Assembly (NCBI GenBank): GCA_031280945.1
Contig: JAITGB010000184.1
Coordinates: forward strand, 1-6,931
Source of the DNA: Spirochaetales bacterium
Lineage (GTDB): Bacteria > Spirochaetota > Spirochaetia > DTKZ01
Length of the DNA stretch: 6,931 nt
Direction of reading: 5' to 3'
The notes under the pieces are model-generated. The model made no database searches and was not told the origin of the DNA. It saw nothing but the letters and a program-made list of their open reading frames with translations. The position numbers were made by a program, and so were the translations under genes. Shown piece after piece: positions 1 to 5,857 of the stretch. The first letter of the stretch is position 1; each line of letters opens with the position of its first letter.

Positions 1-518
1 CCGTTGACGCTCGTTTTTCGGGGGTCGCTCACAGTCGGAACATCCGGCATATTCTCAAGGAAAGAAGCCGCGTCCCGAAAAGGCTTGAGCTTAACCCGCC
101 CGTCCTCATACATATACCAGTTGATATAATTGCCCTCCGCGTCTGACCCAGGAGAGCCAGCATACTGGGCGGCAAGACTATCAATCCTGCCGGGTTTCCA
201 CACCGTAAACACGCCCACGAACTCAGGGCTCGACTCCAAAAGAGACTCAAGGAGGTCTCCAAAAGTCTTCCGCCTGATGGCCTCAGGAAATTTCTCATAG
301 GCATCAAGAACTCTCGCTAAAGACAAAGCCGCCGTTATGGACTTCACGTAATCCGAGCGCACCTCGTAGGCGTGAAAGGCCGTAAGATTTTTCATGTTCT
401 CCCATGCCGCCGCAGTCTGCAGCGATGTCGCGCGCGAAAGTAAAACGCCCGCAGTAGTTCCCACCACAACAAGAAGCATCACCGTCATAATAAGGGTAAG
501 CCGTAATCTTAATTTCAT
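1..518 (-). CDS. Methyl-accepting chemotaxis protein, N-terminal part (cut by left edge)
   Basis: The frame is open from the ATG at 518 to the window edge (172 codons, no stop), so only the N-terminus is present. The translation begins MKLRLRLTLIMTVMLLVVV, a short basic n-region followed by a membrane helix (about residues 8-28), then a soluble region that would be the start of a periplasmic ligand-binding (Cache-type) domain. It aligns along its length with the neighbouring complete MCP: both begin MKLR, and they share a patterned R-R..F.D.L-S.L block followed by F-G-[VL]-x-T-x-W (here around residues 81-108). The start is supported by a strong Shine-Dalgarno, GGAGGGAGG, just before the ATG. 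HAMP and signalling domains are expected beyond the left edge but not seen. The role would be a membrane chemoreceptor feeding CheA/CheW. The receptor call rests on paralogy to the neighbour; ligand unknown. Confidence 0.9.
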   Translation of the reverse strand, partial: MKLRLRLTLIMTVMLLVVVGTTAGVLLSRATSLQTAAAWENMKNLTAFHAYEVRSDYVKSITAALSLARVLDAYEKFPEAIRRKTFGDLLESLLESSPEFVGVFTVWKPGRIDSLAAQYAGSPGSDAEGNYINWYMYEDGRVKLKPFRDAASFLENMPDVPTVSDPRKTSVN

Positions 519-546
519 ACCTCCCTCCATTTTCTCAATTAAGAGG

Positions 547-575
547 AATTTACTATCCCGTTAAAGTAAAGACAA
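547..575 (-). promoter_or_regulatory. Possible sigma70-type promoter for the left-edge MCP
   Basis: On the minus strand TTGTCT (570-575) and TAAATT (547-552) are separated by 17 nt; each matches the consensus at 4 of 6 positions. The pair lies downstream of the terminator that ends the preceding MCP gene and about 29 nt before the ATG at 518. The area is AT-rich. I looked for a sigma28-type motif, common for chemotaxis genes, and found no convincing match. Weak call. Confidence 0.3.
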
Positions 576-608
576 ATTCGTGGGAAATTTCCGCTGGTTT
601 CAGGCAAC

Positions 609-637
609 AAAAAAGCCCCGGCTCCGCCGGGGCTTTT
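609..637 (-). terminator. Rho-independent terminator after the complete MCP gene
   Basis: A perfect hairpin with a GC core (615-622 pairing with 626-633, loop 623-625, GGA on the minus strand) is extended by A-T pairs to 12 bp and followed on the minus strand by six T. It starts about 31 nt after the MCP stop codon at 669. The plus-strand side has only four T, so it acts mainly on leftward transcripts. It separates the two MCP genes into distinct transcription units. Confidence 0.9.
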
Positions 638-668
638 CCTTAAAAATACTTTCTCTTTGTGGAAAAAA

Positions 669-2858
669 CTACTCCACCTTGAACTTTCCTACCTCGCCCA
701 CAAGGGTCGCTATGCTCTCCTTGTTCTGGGCGCTCACGTCGTTTACCTCGTTCATGGCGCGGGTAATTTCCTGGGCGCCGGCGGTCATCTCGTTCATGCT
801 GTCCGCGATTTCCTGGGAAATGCGGCCCAGGTTTTTGCTCTCCTCGATAACCTGCTGGCTTCCCAAAAGCATTTCCTCCGAACTTGAGCGTACCCTCTGC
901 GTAACCTGGTTGAGGTCGCTCACAGCCTCAAGGACCTGCTTGCTTCCCTCGCTCTGTTCCTCCATGGCGTTACGGATATTCTCCTCCTGGTCGGAGACGG
1001 TCTTTACGCCGGAATCTATAGCCTCAAACTTTTTCAGAACAGCCTCGGTTGAAACCGTGATTTTATCCACAGAGTCCTTGATTTTTTTGAGGACAACAGA
1101 CGTCGTTTTTGCCTGTTCGCCCGAAGACTCCGCGAGTTTACGAATCTCGTCCGCCACGACCGCAAAACCCTTGCCCGCCTCTCCCGCGTGCGCCGCCTCG
1201 ATTGCGGCGTTCATGGAAAGAAGATTCGTCTGGCTGGCTATGTTCTGCATCATGGCGTTAATTTCAAGAAGGCCCTCAGACTCTTTGGCAATCTCCTGAA
1301 TATCGGTAACAACAACGTGGAGGTCCGTACGGCCGCTCTCCGCCGCGTGGGCAAGGGAGGTTACATTGTCCGAGTTTTTTACAAGAGTCTGGGTAACGCT
1401 CGCTATATTGGCAAGCATTTCCTCTACCGCGCTCGAAGACTGGGTAACGCTGCGCGTCTGGTTTTCAATCTGCTCGTTGAGCTTATTGATGTTCAGGGTA
1501 ATCTGCTCCATCGTGGAATTGGTTTCCGTAACGCTCGCAGACTGGTTTATAACCTGGTTCTTTACGCTGTCAACGTTGGCGCTGATTTCGTTCATGGCCG
1601 CAGCCGTCTGGCTCATGTTGGCCGCAAGTTTCATTCCGATGTTCTCAAGGTCAACAGCCTGATTTTTAATGATGACAACAAGGTTGCGGATTTTATCCAG
1701 GGTCTGGTTAAAATAACCGGACATTTCCCCAATTTCGTCCTTGCCCTGGGTGTTGAGCCTCTTTGTCAGGTCTCCCTCACCCTCGGAAATATCCTTGAGC
1801 ATGGACGTAACCCTCAGGATGGGCTTAACGATTCTTGTGGCGGTAATAATGCTCGCAATGACCGAAGCCAGAATGAACCCGGCGGCCAGAAGCACCGTAA
1901 AATAGGTAAGCTCCCGTGAAGCCCGCGTAACCTCGCTCATGGGAACACCCACAAAAAGGTTCCAGGGATGGGCCACATCCTCAAATGTGATAGGATAATA
2001 GATAAGATGCATATCCGTTTCCAGAATATGGGAATACCGCGTAAGAGTAAGAATCTCCGAATCGTCTTTCAGGGCATTTATCACATCGCCTATCCTGTCC
2101 CCCAGAAGGGTTTTTTCGGCCTCGCTGTCCTTGACGTTTTGCTTGACCCGCTTTTTGTCCCAGTGTCCTACGATTACGCCGTCTGAAGTATAAATCCCCG
2201 CGATGCCTTTTCCGTTGTAGAGCTGCCTGCTTATCTCGTCCGCGATGCCCTGCATTGCGGTTATGTAGTTTATCCCCACGATTCCCACAGGCGTATTGTT
2301 CCGCCCGGTCGTGATTGTATACATAATGGTAACGACAGGAACTTCTCCATGGCCCGAAATCTGCCGCCATTCAGGGGCAGTCATAGCAGCGGCGGCCGGG
2401 TCTTTGAGTACCGTGTTTAAGTAATCCTCCCAGCCCTCAAAACCGTCCGGCATTTTTTCTACGGGGCCGTTACGCCGCGTAAAAGAGGTATGGTACTGTC
2501 CCCTCTGGGCATCAAGGCCGTCCAGGGCGTTGGGAAGCCACGCCGTCCACAGCCCCGTAAAATTTTGATTCCTGTTCATAAGGCTCAGGAGCATATCGTC
2601 GAAAAGGGGCCGCCGCATCTCCGGCGGAAGAGTGTCAAATTCGCCGAAGATTTGGGCAAGCTGCTTGACCGTCATGATGTAGTCCTCCACCCGCCTTTTA
2701 ATATCAAGCGACTGCGTGTTGGCAATCTGCAGGGCGTGGTCGTAGGCCGCCGACGTCTGCATAGCGGTTGACTGCTTCAGGGTTATGATGGACAGGCTCG
2801 CTATGACGACCACAAGAATCACAACCACCATTAAACTCAGTTTTATTCGAAGTTTCAT
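669..2858 (-). CDS. Methyl-accepting chemotaxis protein (Cache-HAMP-MCPsignal)
   Basis: This 729-residue transmembrane chemoreceptor would sense an extracytoplasmic ligand and control CheA through CheW. Visible architecture: N-terminal membrane helix (about 9-28); periplasmic region about 33-315, its size and pattern fitting a double-Cache domain (for example V-G-I-V-G-I-N-Y near 191 and G-I-Y-T-S-D-G-V-I-V-G-H near 221); second membrane helix about 319-341; HAMP about 342-395 (R-I-V-K-P-I at its start, D-E-I-G-E-M near 374); then a long coiled coil. The conserved hairpin tip is at about 540-579 (N-L-L-S-M-N-A-A-I-E-A-A-H-A-G-E-A-G-K-G-F-A-V-V-A-D-E-I-R-K-L-A). Q/E-rich heptads on both sides are candidate methylation regions. 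No C-terminal CheR-tethering pentapeptide is seen; the protein ends F-K-V-E. The start is supported by GAGGGAG six nt before the ATG. The 205-nt gap upstream shows no clear promoter; the gene ends in TAG before a terminator. Ligand cannot be told. Confidence 0.97.
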   Translation of the reverse strand: MKLRIKLSLMVVVILVVVIASLSIITLKQSTAMQTSAAYDHALQIANTQSLDIKRRVEDYIMTVKQLAQIFGEFDTLPPEMRRPLFDDMLLSLMNRNQNFTGLWTAWLPNALDGLDAQRGQYHTSFTRRNGPVEKMPDGFEGWEDYLNTVLKDPAAAAMTAPEWRQISGHGEVPVVTIMYTITTGRNNTPVGIVGINYITAMQGIADEISRQLYNGKGIAGIYTSDGVIVGHWDKKRVKQNVKDSEAEKTLLGDRIGDVINALKDDSEILTLTRYSHILETDMHLIYYPITFEDVAHPWNLFVGVPMSEVTRASRELTYFTVLLAAGFILASVIASIITATRIVKPILRVTSMLKDISEGEGDLTKRLNTQGKDEIGEMSGYFNQTLDKIRNLVVIIKNQAVDLENIGMKLAANMSQTAAAMNEISANVDSVKNQVINQSASVTETNSTMEQITLNINKLNEQIENQTRSVTQSSSAVEEMLANIASVTQTLVKNSDNVTSLAHAAESGRTDLHVVVTDIQEIAKESEGLLEINAMMQNIASQTNLLSMNAAIEAAHAGEAGKGFAVVADEIRKLAESSGEQAKTTSVVLKKIKDSVDKITVSTEAVLKKFEAIDSGVKTVSDQEENIRNAMEEQSEGSKQVLEAVSDLNQVTQRVRSSSEEMLLGSQQVIEESKNLGRISQEIADSMNEMTAGAQEITRAMNEVNDVSAQNKESIATLVGEVGKFKVE

Positions 2859-3063
2859 ACTTCACTCCCTCAATAACAAAAACTGTACTTATCGTACTAC
2901 TTTGTGAAATCGCGCCCTCCTGGGCCTTCCAAAAGCGCAAAGCCTGGGGAAGGGCAATCCGTAAGAACACGCCTACACTATCATATTTTCGTCAAAAGAT
3001 ATAGTCTTCTTTGCTGAATTTCCGTAAATTTTTTACAATTTTTCCGCTTTTTGCAGGGAAAAA

Positions 3064-3990
3064 CTATTCAAGGGCCGTTTTCAGGTTCGCAAGATTCCTC
3101 TCCATAAGCTCCAGAAAGCTCACGCCCCCTTCAAGCTCCTCCCGCGTTACCGTATGGGCTCCGTGCAGGAGAAGAAGCTCTGCCCCCGCCTCCCGCGCTA
3201 TAATGCCCGCAAGCCTCGGCTCCGCCATCTCTTCGTAAAAAACGTGGGAGAGCCCCAACTCCTTCAGCTTTGCCGCTGTCTGGAGAATACGGCGCGGCCC
3301 CGGCTCCGTATTGGCCCCCGACCCCGCATAGGGCGAAATGTAGTCAAGGCCGTAGCGCCGCACAAAATACCCAAAGGCGAAGTGCCCCCCAAAGACAAGA
3401 GTCTTTTGCCGGAAACCCTGAACAGCCCGCAAAAGCTTCTCGTCCAGGGCCGCGAGTTTTTCCCCGTAGAGCCGGCCCCTCTCCCGGAAAAACTCCCCGT
3501 CCCCCTGCGAAGCCGCGGCAAGGCCCTCCGCTATAGTGTTGACCATCTCCTGCGCGTACGCGAGGTCCAGCCACACGTGGGGGTCTTCACGGCCCTCTTC
3601 CGCGAAATTCCCCGCCATCTCCGCCGCAAACCCAATGCCCCGCGCCGCCTCTATAACATGAAGCTCAGGATTCTCCACTCCGGCCAGAAAATCCCGCACC
3701 CAGGGCTCCATGGCCGCTCCCGTATATATGAAAACCCCAGGCCGCGACAAACGTACCATATCGCGCGGCGCCGGCTCAAAGGAGTGGGCATCCGCGCCCG
3801 GCGGCACAAGGAGATGAAGCTCCACCCTGTCTCCCCCTATCTCGCGGGCAAAATCGTAGAGGGGAAAGAGCGTAACCGTAACCGCAAGCCGTGAAGAGCC
3901 CCCCACCGCGCCGCCTCCCGAAGCCCCCCCGCAGGAAAAAAGGCCCAGCGCCGCGAGGAAGGCCGCAATTTTTTTGCAGGCATTCCGCAT
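3064..3990 (-). CDS. Metal (zinc/manganese) ABC transporter substrate-binding lipoprotein, ZnuA/TroA family
   Basis: The 308-residue product would capture a divalent metal outside the inner membrane and hand it to an ABC permease. It starts with a basic n-region, a hydrophobic stretch and a lipobox-like L-F-S-C with Cys20 as the lipidated residue, then a Gly/Ser linker. The mature part has the family order: V-T-V-T-L-F-P-L-Y-D-F (37-47), the first His ligand in G-A-D-A-H-S-F-E-P (H69), the second in D-P-H-V-W (H138), the third in G-G-H-F-A-F (H203). The usual fourth acidic ligand is not obvious; H-G-A-H-T (276-280) stands there, as in some ZnuA-like subfamilies, so His279 may serve. There is no His-rich loop. 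I chose ATG 3990 because it gives a normal signal peptide; an in-frame TTG at 4044 would add 18 residues. Shine-Dalgarno is poor. No permease or ATPase gene is in the window. Metal specificity is not decidable here. Confidence 0.92.
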   Translation of the reverse strand: MRNACKKIAAFLAALGLFSCGGASGGGAVGGSSRLAVTVTLFPLYDFAREIGGDRVELHLLVPPGADAHSFEPAPRDMVRLSRPGVFIYTGAAMEPWVRDFLAGVENPELHVIEAARGIGFAAEMAGNFAEEGREDPHVWLDLAYAQEMVNTIAEGLAAASQGDGEFFRERGRLYGEKLAALDEKLLRAVQGFRQKTLVFGGHFAFGYFVRRYGLDYISPYAGSGANTEPGPRRILQTAAKLKELGLSHVFYEEMAEPRLAGIIAREAGAELLLLHGAHTVTREELEGGVSFLELMERNLANLKTALE

Positions 3991-3997
3991 GGATAGT

Positions 3998-4025
3998 AGT
4001 ATACCTGTCTTTGTTTTTTTGTGAA
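3998..4025 (-). promoter_or_regulatory. Putative promoter for the metal-binding lipoprotein gene
   Basis: On the minus strand TTCACA (4020-4025, 5 of 6 to consensus) and TATACT (3998-4003, 5 of 6) are separated by 16 nt. This lies in the 72-nt gap after the ccdA stop. The predicted start of transcription, about 3991-3992, would be one or two nt before the ATG at 3990, implying a leaderless message, which fits the lack of a good Shine-Dalgarno. The upstream TTG alternative start would be incompatible with this promoter. No palindromic metal-repressor operator is evident. Confidence 0.5.
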
Positions 4026-4062
4026 CAGCCGGATTTGGGCGCAATTTTGCCGCGCGAAACTT

Positions 4063-5040
4063 TTACACTCCCTGATACAAAAACCAGGCCGAAAGAAGGC
4101 CCAGAAAGTCTATGAGGCCGGCGCATTGGGCGGCGGCGGTGAGGAGGAGTAGCCCGCAGGCCGCGAGAAGGAGGAGGGGAGGCCGCCTCTTTTTTTTGAG
4201 GACGAAAAGGGCCGGAGGGAGGAGCGCCGCCGCAAGGAGGAGGATTCCGGGAACAAGGCGCGCTGAGGGGCCGCCTTTTTCCGCCCACGCGGCGAGGAGA
4301 AAACCGTTTTTCTGGAAAAAGGAGGTGAGGGTTTTGAAGCGGCCCGTGAGTATAAAAAATCCTGTAAAGACGAGAAAAATTCCGCTTATTTTTTGTATGA
4401 GGGGGAGGAGGGCTGTAAGGCTGCGCAGGCGCTTGATGAAGGCTTCAAGAAAAAACGCCGCGCCGAGAAAGGGCAGGCCCAGGCCCGCGGAGTAGGCGGC
4501 AAGATACGCGAGGCTCTTTCCCAGACTGCCGCTCTGCCCCGCGAGAAAGAGGATGCTTCCCAGAATGGGGCCTACGCAGGGGCTCCAGCCCGCGCCGAAG
4601 GCAGCTCCCGCAAGGCAGGAACCGGCAAGGCCCCGCGGCCTTTTTTTCGCGTGAAAGCGTTTTTCGTAATTAAGAAAGCGCAAAAAATTAAAAAGGATAT
4701 TAAGCCCCAGAACAATGACGATGATTCCGGCCCCTATGTCGATGGCCTGTCCAAGTCCGCTCAGGAGGAGGAGGGGGCCGGAGAAGAGTACGCCCAGAGC
4801 GGCAAACACTGCGCTGAAACCCAGGATAAAGGCGAGGGTTCCTCTGACTACGGAATGACGGGTTTTCCGGCGGGGGGCCTCCTCCTGAGCGGGCTGGGCT
4901 TGGCCGCCCAAGTTTTCCCCTGTGAGATGAACGCCGCCTACAATGCTTAAAAACGAGGGGAGGAGGGGGAGGACGCAGGGCGAGAGAAAGGAGAGGAGCC
5001 CCGCGCCAAAGGCGAGAAAGAAGGAGAGTTCAGGGACCAC
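4063..5040 (-). CDS. ccdA: CcdA-type membrane thiol-disulfide electron carrier (DsbD transmembrane family)
   Basis: CcdA moves reducing equivalents from cytoplasmic thioredoxin through the inner membrane to extracytoplasmic thioredoxin-like partners. With the GTG start at 5040 the protein has 325 residues. The two redox-active cysteines lie in paired family motifs: F-L-S-P-C-V-L-P (Cys22) in the first helix and G-W-S-P-C-V-G-P (Cys155) in the fourth. Six hydrophobic helices cover about 1-235. A hydrophilic loop of about 30 residues (40-68, Q/E/R-rich) follows helix 1. The C-terminus has about 85 further residues with two more hydrophobic segments (about 263-280 and 288-315) and a K-K-K-R-R patch, longer than a typical 220-240 residue CcdA. 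A TTG at 5058 is an alternative start, but GTG 5040 places the first helix properly and overlaps the tlpA stop by 11 nt, suggesting translational coupling. The obvious partner is the TlpA-like protein just upstream. Confidence 0.95.
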   Translation of the reverse strand: MVPELSFFLAFGAGLLSFLSPCVLPLLPSFLSIVGGVHLTGENLGGQAQPAQEEAPRRKTRHSVVRGTLAFILGFSAVFAALGVLFSGPLLLLSGLGQAIDIGAGIIVIVLGLNILFNFLRFLNYEKRFHAKKRPRGLAGSCLAGAAFGAGWSPCVGPILGSILFLAGQSGSLGKSLAYLAAYSAGLGLPFLGAAFFLEAFIKRLRSLTALLPLIQKISGIFLVFTGFFILTGRFKTLTSFFQKNGFLLAAWAEKGGPSARLVPGILLLAAALLPPALFVLKKKRRPPLLLLAACGLLLLTAAAQCAGLIDFLGLLSAWFLYQGV

Positions 5041-5857
5041 GGCGGAGCAGGGCCTCAAAAGCTGTTGATACTTCGCCGGAGTTCCAGTTTCTGCTGCCTA
5101 CGGCTCCCGCGACTATATTTCCGTTTCTGTCAACGATGTAGGTTGTGGGAATACTGCGCACGTTATACAGGGCGAAGACTTTTCCGGGGGGGTCAAGGGC
5201 TACGGGGAAGCTTAGGCGGAGGGAGCGCATAAAGGCTTTGACCTCTTCTTCCGCGTCTTTACTGTCTACGGTTACGGTGAGAAATTCGAGGCCCTCGTTT
5301 TTGAATTTGTTGTACAGGGTTTCCATGGAGGGCATCTCTTCGCGGCAGGGGGGGCACCAGGTGGCCCAAAAATTGAGGAGTACGATTTTTCCTTTGAGGG
5401 AGGAGAGGCTGCGGTTTCCTCCGCCCAGAAGGGGGAGGGAGAAATCTTTTGCGCTTACGGGTTTGGCGAGAACCATGAGCCCTGCTTTTTTGAAAGCGGC
5501 GCTTATGTTTGGGGGGAGGGGTTCTTCGGCTGTGAGGTTTGCGGCGCACAGGAATATAATGAGGGGGAGGATTTTCTTGAGGAGAAAGAGGAAGCCGGGC
5601 GGGGCCGCGGGGGGGATATGCCCGGGCCGCCCGAAGGGCGGGGCCGTGGGGGGGGCCGTGGGGGTACAGGGCAAGCCCGTAGGGCTTGGCTTGAGCCCCT
5701 GGGCCGCGCCAGGGATTGGAGGGGTCGTCGGGTCTTTCCAGAACCGCAGGTTCTGGAAAGACCGGAGCGAGAGCGGAGCCCCGCAAAGCCCGGTTTTTTG
5801 GGCGGAGCCCAAAAAAGGCGCCCGAAAAATTCTCTGTCCGGTAAAAAATGTTTTCAT
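5030..5857 (-). CDS. TlpA/ResA-family thiol-disulfide oxidoreductase with a repeat-derived N-terminal extension
   Basis: This is an exported thioredoxin-fold protein (275 codons from ATG 5857). The thioredoxin domain covers about 137-272: W-A-T-W-C-P-P-C-R-E-E-M-P with the active-site pair Cys168/Cys171, V-D-S-K-D near 197, the cis-proline loop S-I-P-T-T-Y (Pro237), and D-R-N-G-N-I-V. It would be kept reduced by CcdA, encoded next, and reduce disulfides in extracytoplasmic proteins, such as cytochrome c maturation or repair substrates. A hydrophobic export signal (L-L-K-K-I-L-P-L-I-I-F-L-C-A-A, about 92-106) sits unusually deep. Residues about 9-55 are encoded by repeat element A and about 56-88 by a GC-rich Pro/Ala-rich tract. 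ATG 5857 overlaps the preceding stop as ATGA and has GGAG upstream. No ATG, GTG or TTG lies between codon 62 and the signal; codon 128 would lose it. The original start was probably ATG 5857 with a short leader, later lengthened by in-frame insertion. Whether the product is still exported is uncertain. Confidence 0.92.
   Translation of the reverse strand: MKTFFTGQRIFRAPFLGSAQKTGLCGAPLSLRSFQNLRFWKDPTTPPIPGAAQGLKPSPTGLPCTPTAPPTAPPFGRPGHIPPAAPPGFLFLLKKILPLIIFLCAANLTAEEPLPPNISAAFKKAGLMVLAKPVSAKDFSLPLLGGGNRSLSSLKGKIVLLNFWATWCPPCREEMPSMETLYNKFKNEGLEFLTVTVDSKDAEEEVKAFMRSLRLSFPVALDPPGKVFALYNVRSIPTTYIVDRNGNIVAGAVGSRNWNSGEVSTAFEALLRRGP
5595..5692. repeat. GC-rich tract with triloop hairpins and a tandem duplication, inside tlpA
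   Basis: This stretch adjoins element A and is almost pure G/C on the plus strand. It contains two perfect 3-nt-loop hairpins: 5627-5632 with 5636-5641 (loop GAA) and 5672-5678 with 5682-5688 (loop GTA). Between them is a near-perfect tandem duplication built on GGCCGTGGGGG (about 5642-5664). On the minus strand it encodes a Pro/Ala-rich segment (T-P-T-A-P-P-T-A-P-P) before the TlpA export signal. It is probably part of the inserted material; it has no counterpart in the other repeat copy, and its outer boundary is an estimate. Confidence 0.6.
5694..5831 (+). repeat. Modular hairpin repeat, copy A (inside tlpA coding region)
   Basis: Modules in plus-strand order: conserved block 1 (5694-5726, containing AGGGATTGGAGGGG); a perfect 15-bp stem with loop GCA (5731-5745 with 5749-5763); conserved block 2 (5757-5800, overlapping the hairpin's end); a 10-bp stem with loop GGA (5794-5803 with 5807-5816); and an AT-rich tail to about 5831. 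Copy B at 6656-6812 has the same modules in opposite orientation: block 1 differs at one of 33 positions, block 2 is identical over 44 nt. The hairpins occupy equivalent places but have different arms. On the minus strand the element is read through in frame by tlpA. No target-site duplication or transposase is visible. A non-autonomous palindromic element is the likely class; known family not identified. Confidence 0.85.

Noticed and set aside
580..1919. Overlapping plus-strand open frames opposite the MCP signalling domain
   Set aside because: The minus strand encodes the highly conserved MCP hairpin; the opposite frames read as Ser/Leu-rich or mixed shadows.
2918..2966. Possible decayed third copy of the repeat before the complete MCP gene
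   Set aside because: Only short matches (CCTGGGCC and GCAAAGCC) with no triloop stem or full block; could be chance.
2859..3063. Promoter before the complete MCP gene (TTGACG at 2990-2995, TATGAT nearby)
   Set aside because: The two boxes overlap in the wrong spacing, and no properly spaced pair or sigma28 motif was found, so I do not place a promoter.
3154..3894. Plus-strand open frame opposite the metal-binding protein gene
   Set aside because: Arg/Pro-rich product typical of the complement of a GC-rich gene; the minus-strand protein has a signal, lipobox and metal ligands.
5794..5816. Hairpin flanked by six T and six A as an intrinsic terminator (also 6672-6696)
   Set aside because: On either strand the T-run comes before the stem and the A-run after it, and the two pair with each other, so there is no free U-tract after the stem.
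5594..5857. CRISPR-like or tandem array in the repeat region
   Set aside because: The conserved blocks occur once per copy and there are no regularly spaced repeats with unique spacers.
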